Positions 9,227 to 18,238 of a DNA stretch of 64,000 bases are shown here, in pieces. This DNA comes from Niabella agricola (lineage in GTDB: Bacteria > Bacteroidota > Bacteroidia > Chitinophagales > Chitinophagaceae), in assembly GCF_021538615.1 (NCBI RefSeq), contig NZ_JAJHIZ010000003.1, positions 62,001 through 126,000 of the forward strand, written 5' to 3'. The position numbers were made by a program, and so were the translations under genes. Position 1 is the first letter of the stretch, and each line of letters begins with the position of its first letter. A model generated the notes under the pieces. The model ran no database searches. It was given only the letters and a program-made list of their open reading frames with translations, and had not been told where the DNA came from.

Positions 9227-9751
9227 TTATAACTCCTCCTCTTCCAAGTAGGTAGGCTCCGGCACCCTTTTAAAACTGAAATGCCGCTGTGCCAGGTAAC
9301 TGACCAGCACCACCACCACCGTAGTACCGATTTGCGCAAAAATGGGATAAATGCCCCAGACCTCTACCATTATCTTCAGCAACACATAATTAATGGTGAG
9401 GTTAAACACACATACCAGCAGGTAACGGAACAGCTGCACCCGGCCGCGGATGCGGCTATCGTCGAATACCACGTATTTCATCAGGAAAAAGCCTACCAGG
9501 AAGCTCACCACAAAGGACACGCCCAGGGCCGCCACGTGTGATTTTAACGCATAAAAACCAAAATGAAAATCCTGTTCCCGGAAAATAAACTTATAGGCAA
9601 TATAATAAGACAGCAGCCCGAGAAAGGTATTGGATGCCCCGGAAACCGCATACCGGAAGGTTTGCAGCGGCATGATCCGTTTAAATGGCGGGTAAAAAAA
9701 GTCGATCAACGGGAGCAACCGGTCCCTTACACTATATAAATGCTGCCTCAT
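9227..9751 (-). CDS. GtrA-like membrane protein
   Basis: A 174-aa integral membrane protein of the GtrA family. Members are thought to help move polyprenyl-linked sugars across the inner membrane or to accompany cell-surface glycosyltransferases. Four hydrophobic helices are visible (about residues 34-52, 70-92, 106-127 and 134-152). The family hallmarks are RYAVSGASNTFLGLLSYY at the first helix and FFLMKYVVFDD after the second. The tail is short and acidic (YLEEEEL). It is divergent from argS, with 74 bp between the start codons, and no glycosyltransferase partner is next to it. The specific substrate cannot be told. Confidence 0.85.
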   Translation of the reverse strand: MRQHLYSVRDRLLPLIDFFYPPFKRIMPLQTFRYAVSGASNTFLGLLSYYIAYKFIFREQDFHFGFYALKSHVAALGVSFVVSFLVGFFLMKYVVFDDSRIRGRVQLFRYLLVCVFNLTINYVLLKIMVEVWGIYPIFAQIGTTVVVVLVSYLAQRHFSFKRVPEPTYLEEEEL

Positions 9752-9800
9752 CGGCAGCGAAGATATTCCTTATTAACATGATTTCTGCGCCCGTGTTCCT

Positions 9801-9808
9801 TATTTTTG
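9801..9808 (+). promoter_or_regulatory. Candidate -7 element for argS
   Basis: TATTTTTG fits the Bacteroidota TAnnTTTG -7 consensus and lies 18 bp upstream of the argS ATG. No good TTG -33 partner is visible, so confidence is modest. Confidence 0.4.
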
Positions 9809-9825
9809 CATCAAAATTGTTAAGA

Positions 9826-11601
9826 ATGAGCATTGTAGATACATTGAGGCCGATTGTTGCGGATGCATTAAAAGAATTGTATCAAAAAGATCTGACCCCT
9901 TCGTCGATCGCCATAAACAGTACAAAGCCTGAATTTGAAGGCGATTATACCATCGTTTTATTTTCCCTTATAAAAGAACTGAAGAAAAAACCGGAGGAAC
10001 TGGGTGCAGAGATCGGGCAATTCCTGGCAGACCGACGTCCCAACCTCATCCGTTCGTTTAATGTAATCAAAGGATTTCTGAACCTGTCCATTGCAGACGA
10101 TTTCTGGACGGCTTTCCTGAATACCAGCTATACCGATCCGTCGCTGGGGAAATCGGAACAGCAGGCTTCGAAAGTAATGGTAGAATATTCTTCTCCCAAT
10201 ACCAATAAGCCCCTGCACCTGGGGCATCTGCGCAATAATTTTTTGGGCTGGTCCATTGCAGAGATTCTGAAAGCAACAGGCAGCGAGATAAAAAAATGCT
10301 GTATTTCCAACGACCGGGGTATCCATATTTCCAAATCGATGGTGGCCTGGCAACTCTATGGCAACGGCGCCACGCCGGAATCTACCGGCATTAAGGGCGA
10401 TCACCTGGTAGGCGATTACTACGTGTTGTTTGGAGTGAAGCATAAGGAACAGATGGCGGAACTCATCGAAAAAGGGATGAGCAAGGAAGACGCCGAAAAG
10501 AATGCGCCCATTATGAAAGCCGCGCAGCAAATGCTGGTGGATTGGGAAAACGGCGACCCCGAAGTAATAGCCCTCTGGGAAAAGATGAATCGCTGGGTAT
10601 ATGCCGGCTTTGATCAAACCTATAAGCGCATCGGCACCGATTTTGACAAGATCTATTATGAAAGCGATACCTATATATTAGGAAAACAATTTGTGGAAGA
10701 AGGACTGAAAGACGGTGTCTTCTTTAAAAAAGAGGATGGCAGTGTGTGGATTGATCTTACTGCAGAAGGACTGGATGAAAAACTGGTGCTGCGGAAGGAT
10801 GGCACGGCCGTGTACATTACCCAGGACCTGGGACTGGCCGATGAAAAATACAAGGATTTCCCATACGATCAAAGCATTTATGTAATTGCCGATGAGCAGA
10901 ATTACCATATGAAGGTATTACAGCTCATCCTGCAAAAACTTCGTAAACCCTATGCCGGTGGTATTTACCATATGAGTTATGGAATGGTGGAATTGCCCAG
11001 CGGACGCATGAAAACCCGGGAAGGCACGGTGGTAGATGCCGATGACCTGCTGGATGAACTGGTAAAAGTGGCAGCGGCAAAAACAGAAGAACTGGGCAAG
11101 GTGAAGGACTTCTCCGAAACCGAACTTAAAGAATTGTATGACACCATTGCATTGGGGGCATTGAAATTCTTCCTTCTGCGGGTGGACCCCAAAAAACGGA
11201 TGGTGTTTAACCCGGAAGAAAGTATCGATTTTCAGGGCTTTACCGGTCCGTTTATCCAGTATACCCATGCCCGCATCCGGTCGATCCTGCGGAATGAGCC
11301 GCTGGCAGCAGGAATTGCCGACCCGGAGCAACTGGAGCCCCTGGAAAAAGAGCTGATCATCCTGCTGGAGCAATACCACACACAGGTAAAGCAGGCCGCT
11401 GCTGAGCACAACCCTTCCCTGCTGGCTATTTATGCCTTCAGCGTTGCAAAGCTGTTTAATAGTTTTTATACCGCGCATTCTGTGCGCAATGCAGCAACAC
11501 CGGAGAAAAAAAACCTACGGCTGAAAATCTGTACACTTACCGCCGGAACCATCGCAGCCTCTATGGCCCTCCTGGGTATCCGGGTGCCTGAGCGGATGTA
11601 A
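9826..11601 (+). CDS. argS: Arginyl-tRNA synthetase
   Basis: Charges tRNA-Arg with arginine in the cytoplasm (class Ia synthetase). The 591-aa form starts at the ATG at 9826 (MSIVDTLRPIVADALKEL). The frame is open upstream to 9685, but that part runs through the divergent gtrA start and is not ArgRS-like. An N-terminal Add-1 domain comes first, then the HIGH-type motif in SSPNTNKPLHLGHLRNN (HLGH near residue 131). The active-site loop is SYGMVELPSGRMKTREGT near 390. The C-terminal DALR anticodon-binding domain ends in the typical GIRVPERM. As in many ArgRS, a canonical KMSKS is replaced by RMKTREG. Length is normal. Single gene with its own promoter candidate. Confidence 0.97.
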   Translation: MSIVDTLRPIVADALKELYQKDLTPSSIAINSTKPEFEGDYTIVLFSLIKELKKKPEELGAEIGQFLADRRPNLIRSFNVIKGFLNLSIADDFWTAFLNTSYTDPSLGKSEQQASKVMVEYSSPNTNKPLHLGHLRNNFLGWSIAEILKATGSEIKKCCISNDRGIHISKSMVAWQLYGNGATPESTGIKGDHLVGDYYVLFGVKHKEQMAELIEKGMSKEDAEKNAPIMKAAQQMLVDWENGDPEVIALWEKMNRWVYAGFDQTYKRIGTDFDKIYYESDTYILGKQFVEEGLKDGVFFKKEDGSVWIDLTAEGLDEKLVLRKDGTAVYITQDLGLADEKYKDFPYDQSIYVIADEQNYHMKVLQLILQKLRKPYAGGIYHMSYGMVELPSGRMKTREGTVVDADDLLDELVKVAAAKTEELGKVKDFSETELKELYDTIALGALKFFLLRVDPKKRMVFNPEESIDFQGFTGPFIQYTHARIRSILRNEPLAAGIADPEQLEPLEKELIILLEQYHTQVKQAAAEHNPSLLAIYAFSVAKLFNSFYTAHSVRNAATPEKKNLRLKICTLTAGTIAASMALLGIRVPERM

Positions 11602-11669
11602 CGGTTCAGGGAGACCTACATATATAAAGCGATCCGCAGAAGCATTCCTGGTCTTCTGTTGGAGGTTCG

Positions 11670-11750
11670 TTTCACGCGACGGCGCCAAGGAGCAGGAACG
11701 CAACGAAGCCTTCTTGTTTCTTTATACCGGTCTTTGTGTTGCGGTTTCTG
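11670..11750. repeat. Degenerate dispersed intergenic repeat
   Basis: The gap after argS contains TTTCACGC, GGCGCCAAGG, CGCAACGAAGCC and TCTTTGTGTTGC in that order. This resembles a common Bacteroidota intergenic repeat of the form TTTCACGCAAAGGCGCAAAG followed by ACGCAACGAAG. The frames overlapping it (11515-11703, 11672-11869) are not convincing genes. Only one copy is in the window, so this is by resemblance. Confidence 0.4.
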
Positions 11751-11865
11751 CTAACTGTACAAGGGCGATGAGTTTTCGTTCCCATCAGCTTTTTACAAGC
11801 CCCCGCGGACTCAATGACTGTTTCGCGGTGGCGCAATATTCTTACCACCATCGGCTCCGGTTCAC

Positions 11866-12600
11866 TCAAAAATAACGTTCAAACAGCAGGCCGTAGGTAA
11901 ACAACAGGTTCTCTTTATGGGTGCGGGCGATACGGTTGTAATGCAGCCGGGTTGATAAGGAAAGCCACCTGACCAACCTTAGATTCAGTCCCAGCTGGCT
12001 GGTAATAATCGCATCGCTGATACGCTTTAACGATGGCTGCCAGAATGAAGTGCTTTCAAAAGAGAGCACCTTGTACGGATGCCACCGGAGTTGCAAACGC
12101 AGCGAGTTCCGGAAGGTATGGTAGCGCTCCCGCGTACTGTCGCTGGGAGCAATATCGCTTTGTTCAAATAAAATACCATCACTCAACCGGAAATAGAGCT
12201 TTCCGTTATCCACCAGCTTCCAGGCCACTCCCAATCCGGACTGGAACTGACTGCGGATTCTTAAGGAGTAGCTGCTGGCATATGCAGCAAGTCCCCAGTA
12301 ATTTAAACGCGCGGCCGTATCCTTGTAAATGTTAAAATCAAGCGCCGTGGTAACATCATTATTCGTGAGCCCCTCCCTGTTCTGGCCGTAGATCCAGGCA
12401 GCACTCGCATTCAGCTCTGTCTTCCGTTTATAAAATCTGTATTTTAATGCATTATTCAAAAGATAATTCCTGCTGCCCGAAGACTGGTTCAGCGTACCCG
12501 ATAAACCGGCATTCAGGTAGTGGCGTACCGAATCATTAAACTGCGCAATTGCTAGGCACGGCAGCAGCAAAAACAATAGCATCAAACAGCGCTCACCCAT
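11866..12600 (-). CDS. DUF481-type outer-membrane beta-barrel protein
   Basis: A 244-aa exported protein starting at the ATG at 12600. MGERCLMLLFLLLPCLAIA is a signal peptide cut before QFND; the longer frame to 12624 puts extra residues in front. The mature protein is a run of amphipathic beta-strands with aromatic ends (LNYWGLAAYASSYSLR, LRLQLRWHPYKVLSFESTSFWQ). It finishes LLFTYGLLFERYF, with a terminal phenylalanine as required for assembly of outer-membrane barrels. This matches the DUF481 family (salt-induced barrel), whose role is not known. It is convergent with argS and has no operon partner. Confidence 0.8.
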   Translation of the reverse strand: MGERCLMLLFLLLPCLAIAQFNDSVRHYLNAGLSGTLNQSSGSRNYLLNNALKYRFYKRKTELNASAAWIYGQNREGLTNNDVTTALDFNIYKDTAARLNYWGLAAYASSYSLRIRSQFQSGLGVAWKLVDNGKLYFRLSDGILFEQSDIAPSDSTRERYHTFRNSLRLQLRWHPYKVLSFESTSFWQPSLKRISDAIITSQLGLNLRLVRWLSLSTRLHYNRIARTHKENLLFTYGLLFERYF

Positions 12601-12947
12601 ACCCGCGAATATAACACGGATCACCTAAAATAATTGTGCAGCGATTGACCGGATGCATCCATCCATTTAGCCCCGCTCCTCATGTACTGCAGGTGGCGCC
12701 CACACCAAATGACATCTGAAACAGGGATTTCCTACCACGCTTTTATTGTTCATACATAATCACATAAAAGCTTTATTTGCGGGTAACCACGGGCCTCCCT
12801 GCACCGTTCGCCGGTGAATGGTTGCCATAAAATCATGAAAGATAGCAGGGAACCAATTATTTGCCATTCTTTTTTGTATCTTTCATCAGCCGCTGGTATG
12901 CTCCATATGTATAGTGCCATAACGGGCGTTAAATGTTTAAATAGTTC

Positions 12948-12955
12948 TATTTTTG
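12948..12955 (+). promoter_or_regulatory. Candidate -7 element for the GntR gene
   Basis: TATTTTTG fits TAnnTTTG and lies 18 bp before the ATG at 12974, implying a very short leader. The rest of the 349-bp gap (12625-12947) holds no gene or clear -33 element. Confidence 0.35.
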
Positions 12956-12973
12956 TCCTTAAGCATTAAAACA

Positions 12974-13708
12974 ATGAAACTTTCGCTGGACCATAAAAAT
13001 CATGTTCCGCTTCATGTACAGGCAGAACAACTCCTTCGCAACCTGATCAAGGACCCCCAGTTTGCCAATGGGAAATTATTGCCAAACGAGGTTGATCTGG
13101 CCAAGCAGCTGGCCATTTCGCGTACTACATTGCGGCAGGCATTGAATAAACTGGTGTATGACGGATTATTGATCCGCAAGAAAGGGATCGGTACCCGTGT
13201 TGCCGGAACCGCAGTAAGTTCAAAATCCAACAACTGGCTGAGTTTTTCGCAGGAAATGCAAACCAGGGGCATTCCCATTAAAAATTATGAATTGCATGTA
13301 AGCTGGGTACACCCGGAAGAAGCCATTGCTCAATTTTTCCAGATCGCGCCCGATAAGAAAATCCTGAAGCTGGAGCGTCTGCGCGGACGTCCGGAGGCGC
13401 CCTTTGTTTATTTTGTTTCTTTTTTTCATCCCCGGATCGGTTTAACCGGTGAAGAAGATTTTAATACGCCGCTGTATGAAATGCTGGAGAAAAATCACCA
13501 CATTGTGGTAAATCTTTCCAAAGAGGAGATCAGTGCGAAACCTGCATCAAAATTTATTGCCGAAAAACTGGAGATTCCCCAGGGAGATCCGGTATTATTT
13601 CGTAAACGGTTTGTGTACGACCGGGGCGAACGCCCTATTGAATACAATCTCGGCTATTATAAAGCCGATTCATTTGTATACACCGTCGAAAGCCGCAGGG
13701 ATCAGTAA
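12974..13708 (+). CDS. GntR-family (HutC subfamily) transcriptional regulator
   Basis: A 244-aa DNA-binding repressor or activator. The ATG at 12974 (MKLSLDHKNHVPLHVQAEQ) is preferred to a TTG at 12953 because it gives the usual GntR N-terminus. Residues 8-75 form the winged helix (KLLPNEVDLAKQLAISRTTLRQALNKLVYDGLLIRKKGIGT). From about 85 to 240 lies the UTRA ligand-binding domain (SQEMQTRG, LKLERLRG, YNLGYYKADSFVYTVES). HutC-type regulators commonly sense sugars, amino sugars or their phosphates. The downstream gene is convergent, so the target is not shown by context. Confidence 0.92.
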   Translation: MKLSLDHKNHVPLHVQAEQLLRNLIKDPQFANGKLLPNEVDLAKQLAISRTTLRQALNKLVYDGLLIRKKGIGTRVAGTAVSSKSNNWLSFSQEMQTRGIPIKNYELHVSWVHPEEAIAQFFQIAPDKKILKLERLRGRPEAPFVYFVSFFHPRIGLTGEEDFNTPLYEMLEKNHHIVVNLSKEEISAKPASKFIAEKLEIPQGDPVLFRKRFVYDRGERPIEYNLGYYKADSFVYTVESRRDQ

Positions 13709-13757
13709 CAGATTTGCTACTTCTTTGCAACCTTCCTTAACACGAATGGCGATATTA

Positions 13758-15296
13758 TTAAAACAGGTTTTTTGAAAGCAGGGCGATGGCCAGTACAAAG
13801 GGCAGAAAAACCAGCAGGATGGCTAATGAGAGCGAGAGATATTTCAACAATCCTTTTACCGGCTTTTTGAGTATAACCAGCAACCACCCGCCTGTCAGGA
13901 ATGCCAGCAGCGCCATCACTACGTTTACAATAACCGGAATGCCGGTATACAATACGGCAAACAACGCCGGTTCAATTACGATCCCCGAAAGAACCCCGTA
14001 AAGTCCTCCTGCCAGCAGGGCCGATCCCAGCAACAGCGCCCCGTATTTCAATCCTTTTTTAAAATAAACAAGAAAATAACGGGCTGCCGGTAATGCGCCA
14101 ATGGTCTGTAATACCGCTTCATCTTTAGGCGGCCTGGGTGGCACGGCGCCCTTTTTCCCCTGCTGTTTTTTAAACCGGGGCCACCAGATAATAAAGCCCG
14201 TTACAAATAATAACAACGGAACCAACCCTCCTAAAAAGGCCAGGATGCGGGTAGGCAGCCCCCCAAATGTACCCAGGTGTAGCGGAACCAGCCAGGTTAG
14301 ATAGCTGTTGCCAATATTCGGGAAATCGGTTTCGCTGTTCAATAATAGTTTACCCGTATACTGATCGATGCTCAGCATGATCCGGTTGCCTTCCTTCGAT
14401 ACGCCGTCAGACCGCATATCAAACCGGTAGGCGGCCGTGCTGTCTGCTGGGTACGCAATGCCCCGGATAACGGCACGCGGAAATTGCGCCCGTGCAACGG
14501 TTGCCGCCCCCGTGGGGGTTAATGCCCTCTGCCCCTGCCCCCATGCAGATTTTTGCCCGAAGATCTGTTGCACCGATTGCGGCGACCGGCCGGTAAGGAT
14601 AAATAGCAGTGCAATAAAAACCGGCCCGAACGTTAGCGCAAATCCCGTTAGCGATAACATGACGACTACCGGCGCCGAGTACACCCCCAGCACATTGTGC
14701 CAGTCGTAATTTTGCCGTTTCCACCCGGATCTGAAACTTACGGTAAGCACCGACCGCCATTGTTTCCATTTCCGGTATTGCTGCGGCACCCAAAGCCGCA
14801 GGCCGCTGACGGTAAGCACCAGAAGGCAAAGCGTTGCCAGCCCCACGATATATTGCCCCGGACCGTGCATCAGCAGGTTGGTATGCAGCTCGGTAACAAA
14901 CCCGATAAACGAACTGTGATGCAGGCGCTTACCTGTGAGAGCTGCCGTGTAGGGGTTGATAAAAAATTGCTCTTCGGTGGTAAAGTTGTAACAAACATAA
15001 CTGATATTGGGGTCTCCCTCCTTCGGCAGGAACACGTAGTCCACTTTTTTTCCGGGATACTTTTGCGGCACCAAAGTGGCAATTTCCTCGATCGAATACC
15101 GGCGCTGGTGCTCCATCGCCCGGAACAGGTCTTTATTCAAAGCCTGGTCGATTTCATCTGCAAAAACCAGGATACTGCCGGTAAGTCCCACTACGCAAAG
15201 TACCGCACCGGCAATGATGCCCAGGTAGAGATGCCATTTTCCAAACCAGCGTTTCTGGTGAACGGCCCATTGCAGTCTTTTATTTTTTCGTTCCAT
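13758..15296 (-). CDS. PepSY-associated transmembrane protein
   Basis: A 512-aa inner-membrane protein of the PepSY-TM family, often found next to siderophore receptors and thought to reduce or help release iron from siderophores. The ATG at 15296 (MERKNKRLQWAVHQKRWFGKWHLYLG) gives the classic family start; an upstream ATG at 15401 would add 35 residues with no family match. The first helix is IIAGAVLCVVGLTGSILVFA. A periplasmic PepSY region follows, then further helices (LATLCLLVLTVSGLRLW, VMLSLTGFALTFGPVFIALL, ILAFLGGLVPLLLFVTGFIIWW), with an extra hydrophobic C-terminal region. Loop histidines that could bind haem are present (HQKRWFGKWH, HSSFIGFVTELHTNLLMHG). It is 199 bp downstream of the receptor on the same strand. 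Confidence 0.85.
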   Translation of the reverse strand: MERKNKRLQWAVHQKRWFGKWHLYLGIIAGAVLCVVGLTGSILVFADEIDQALNKDLFRAMEHQRRYSIEEIATLVPQKYPGKKVDYVFLPKEGDPNISYVCYNFTTEEQFFINPYTAALTGKRLHHSSFIGFVTELHTNLLMHGPGQYIVGLATLCLLVLTVSGLRLWVPQQYRKWKQWRSVLTVSFRSGWKRQNYDWHNVLGVYSAPVVVMLSLTGFALTFGPVFIALLFILTGRSPQSVQQIFGQKSAWGQGQRALTPTGAATVARAQFPRAVIRGIAYPADSTAAYRFDMRSDGVSKEGNRIMLSIDQYTGKLLLNSETDFPNIGNSYLTWLVPLHLGTFGGLPTRILAFLGGLVPLLLFVTGFIIWWPRFKKQQGKKGAVPPRPPKDEAVLQTIGALPAARYFLVYFKKGLKYGALLLGSALLAGGLYGVLSGIVIEPALFAVLYTGIPVIVNVVMALLAFLTGGWLLVILKKPVKGLLKYLSLSLAILLVFLPFVLAIALLSKNLF

Positions 15297-15495
15297 TTTG
15301 AAAGATTGAAGCCGGTGCAGCTTTCTGATTCCCGCAGATAATTGCCGGGCTTTGTACTGATTTCGCAAAAACTCGGTCCACGGTGTATTGATCTGTTTCA
15401 ATCAGCCGGAAACGCTGCTGCCCGATTCCGGTAAATATGGAAGCAGCTTTATTCAAAAAAAACACCTCGGTCAATGGTTACCCGGAGCATATCCT

Positions 15496-18045
15496 TTAAA
15501 ATTTATAGGCAATGGTCCCGATCAGTTGCCGGGACATCTGCGGAATAAAATTGGTCCAACCCTTCCAATATTTTTCGTTACCCGCGTTGTTCACTTTCAA
15601 CCCGATCCGGTACCGTTTGCGGTCGTATGTAAGATGCGCCCCCAGGATGGTGGCGGCCGGAAGGATCAGCCTGCCATCAAAATTGCTGTTTACGGCGTTC
15701 GATTCGCCGGAATGATTCAGGCTGAAGCCCACACCCAGTCCATCCAGTACGGTAGTGGTAAACGTATAATTCGTCCAGAAATTAAACGTATGATAAGGTC
15801 CCGCAGGTACCGGGCGCAGTCCGTTCACATCGGCATCGGCCTTTTGCATCTTGCTGTCGTTATAACCATAGCCGAAGAGCAGTGTCCAGCCCCTGTAAGG
15901 GTTAGCCAGCACTTCTACCTCCACCCCTTTGCTGTGCTGTTCTCCGTCCTGGATGCTGAAATTGGGCGCTGCCGGATCCTGGCGCACCACATTTTTTACA
16001 AGAATATCATAATAGCTGATACTTCCGGTGAGCTTATTTTTAAAGAGCGCATATTTAATCCCAACCTCTTTCTGGTTGGCCGCTTCGGGGTCAAAAGCAA
16101 TGCTGTCCCTGCTCAGTCCAAACTGGTTGGTAAAACCGTTCTGATAGTTGGCAAACAGCGACAGCTGGTCCTTAACCGGCATGAAAATCAATCCGAATTT
16201 TGGAGAAACCTTGGTTTGTACCGGCTTTACTTTTTCGGGGACCGCATCCTTTTGTTTATTGTCAAACCGGTCTACCCGAACACCTGCCGAAACGATCAGC
16301 TGATCCGTAATATTGGTGATATTATTGATATAACCGCTGAATACATCCGAATGCTGGATATAAGGACTGGCATTTACATTACCCCTTGTCTGGTAGGCAT
16401 TATCGATATTCGGTTTGTTGTAAACGAGGCCCGATCCGGCCCTGCCGCCGGCATCTGCCACATCAAAAAGATAAGGATAGGGCGCTACCCCATGTAACAA
16501 CCCGCTGAAATAATAATAGGTCACATCGGAGCGGTAAGAAAGGTAGTCGAGTCCCGCAACCATACGGTTCCGCAGTTTGCCGAAGGTATAGTCGGAAACA
16601 AAGTTTTGCTGTATGTCGAAGGTCTTGGTACTTCCTACGGGCTTCCAAACCATACGGGCGATGCTATCGGTACCCGGTACACCAAAATCAGGCGTACCGC
16701 CGGCCAGCGTATGCAGCAGGTTTGCGGGATAGTTGGGAAGCAGGTACTGGAATGCGGCATATCCCCTGTTATGACTCAGGCTATAGGTAACGGCTGTTTG
16801 AGAAGTCCAGTTACCAGACAGCTGGTAACGGGCATCCGCAAAAAATGAGTTGGTATTGGTTTTGGAATAAACATCGTTTGCGATGAAGGACCGGTTATAA
16901 TCCAGCTTCAGTTCGTTGATCCGGTCTGTGCCATAAGCCTCTTTCAGTGTTTTGGGCGCCCGGGCCATAATCCCGTCTGCTGTTTCCCTGGGCAACCGGG
17001 CATACAGCATAGAGCCCAGCAAGGCATTGATGGTGCTCGGCGGCAGGATGAACATAAAATTGCCGCCATTGCTGTTTCCTTTAGAGCCGGCAATCTCTGC
17101 ATCGGCATTCAGTGTAAAGCGGTCATTGGGCTTGTAAATAAAAGAGGGCGCAAGAATATAGTTTTGCTGGAAACCGGCATCCTGCCAGCTGTCCTGGTTC
17201 TGCCCGGCCACATTTATCCGGAAGGCCATCTGGTCTTTTTTCAACACCACGTTAGCATCGGCAGAAGCCCGCATAAAGTTATAAGAGCCGTAAGCCACAT
17301 CAGCATACCCTCCGTTGTAGAAGTATGGCCGTTTGGTAATGCGGTTGATCAACCCGCCATAGGAATTTACGATGCTTCCAAATAGGGTACCCGAAGGGCC
17401 TTTCAGCACTTCGATACGGTCCAGGTTGGCCATTTCAACATTCGTATTTACAATATTGGGCAATCCGTTACGGGCCTTGGTGGTGGTCTGAAAGCCCCGG
17501 CTCACAAAAATGGAACCGCCGTCCGGGCGGTTGGTCGCATCCCAGATCTTCGACATTCCGGTTGCATTTTTCATAGCATCTTCCAGGCTCATGGCGATCT
17601 GCTTCCGCAGGATCACATCCGGGATCGCCGTTACGACCTGTGCATTTTCCAGGTTAGCAAGCGGCATCTTATTCGAGTACACGCTTGCCCGGTTCATGAT
17701 CTTGCTGGTTTCCACGATCACCTCGCTGAGGTCTTTAGAGGTTTCCCGGATGCGGAAATGTAATTCTAAATTGGTGCCGGGGTGTAAAGAAACCGCTTTT
17801 TGTTCCCGGATATCTCCCGTAAACGAAAGTTCCAGCGTATATTCCCCGGGCTTAATGTTTTTGATCTGGAACAAGCCGTTCTCATTGGAAACAGTTCCCC
17901 ATTTGGTGTCTTTGAGCACAATGCTGATCTGCGATACCGGCTGTCCGTCTGCAGTAGTTACGGTTCCATGGATAGAGGCCTGTTGCGCACATAAAAACAA
18001 AGCGTTACTTATAAAAAGCAACGCCATCACTAACTTCTTTATCAT
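15496..18045 (-). CDS. TonB-dependent siderophore receptor
   Basis: An 849-aa outer-membrane receptor that takes up ferric siderophores using TonB energy. The signal peptide is MIKKLVMALLFISNALFLCAQ. A carboxypeptidase-regulatory-like domain (IHGTVTTADGQPVSQISIVLKD to about residue 110) is typical of Bacteroidota. The plug follows (VVTAIPDVILRKQIAMSLEDAMKNATG, DRIEVLKGPSGTLFGS, GGLINRITKRP), which is the pattern of FhuA/FpvA-type receptors. A 22-strand barrel ends QLIGTIAYKF. With the downstream PepSY protein it makes a small iron-uptake unit. The particular siderophore cannot be inferred. No Fur box was clearly identified in the gap upstream. Confidence 0.93.
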   Translation of the reverse strand: MIKKLVMALLFISNALFLCAQQASIHGTVTTADGQPVSQISIVLKDTKWGTVSNENGLFQIKNIKPGEYTLELSFTGDIREQKAVSLHPGTNLELHFRIRETSKDLSEVIVETSKIMNRASVYSNKMPLANLENAQVVTAIPDVILRKQIAMSLEDAMKNATGMSKIWDATNRPDGGSIFVSRGFQTTTKARNGLPNIVNTNVEMANLDRIEVLKGPSGTLFGSIVNSYGGLINRITKRPYFYNGGYADVAYGSYNFMRASADANVVLKKDQMAFRINVAGQNQDSWQDAGFQQNYILAPSFIYKPNDRFTLNADAEIAGSKGNSNGGNFMFILPPSTINALLGSMLYARLPRETADGIMARAPKTLKEAYGTDRINELKLDYNRSFIANDVYSKTNTNSFFADARYQLSGNWTSQTAVTYSLSHNRGYAAFQYLLPNYPANLLHTLAGGTPDFGVPGTDSIARMVWKPVGSTKTFDIQQNFVSDYTFGKLRNRMVAGLDYLSYRSDVTYYYFSGLLHGVAPYPYLFDVADAGGRAGSGLVYNKPNIDNAYQTRGNVNASPYIQHSDVFSGYINNITNITDQLIVSAGVRVDRFDNKQKDAVPEKVKPVQTKVSPKFGLIFMPVKDQLSLFANYQNGFTNQFGLSRDSIAFDPEAANQKEVGIKYALFKNKLTGSISYYDILVKNVVRQDPAAPNFSIQDGEQHSKGVEVEVLANPYRGWTLLFGYGYNDSKMQKADADVNGLRPVPAGPYHTFNFWTNYTFTTTVLDGLGVGFSLNHSGESNAVNSNFDGRLILPAATILGAHLTYDRKRYRIGLKVNNAGNEKYWKGWTNFIPQMSRQLIGTIAYKF

Positions 18046-18153
18046 ATATCGTCTTATTTAAAATCAGGAGGCAAATTTACCCGCGGTTGCGGCCAGCCCC
18101 GTTCCGAGATCGGGAAAAATAAGACGTGTATTTTTTTTTCGGATTGCGTAAAT

Positions 18154-18238
18154 GAGATGTAGGAATTGAGATGCGAGACACGAGAATGGAGCTGCGAGAA
18201 TTCATATCTGAAATCTGACATCTGAAATCTTGTGTCTC
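18154..18238. repeat. Heptanucleotide array, GAGANNN and CTGAAAT units
   Basis: Seven 7-mers in register (GAGATGT, AGGAATT, GAGATGC, GAGACAC, GAGAATG, GAGCTGC, GAGAATT) are followed after 5 nt by CTGAAAT, CTGACAT, CTGAAAT, CTTGTGT. The array reaches the cysM stop codon and occupies most of the gap before the receptor gene. Confidence 0.75.

Noticed and set aside
9685..9825. N-terminal extension of argS
   Set aside because: Overlaps the divergent gtrA start; ArgRS homology begins at the ATG at 9826.
15388..16497. 369-codon plus-strand frame
   Set aside because: Antisense to the siderophore receptor, which has clear plug and barrel motifs.
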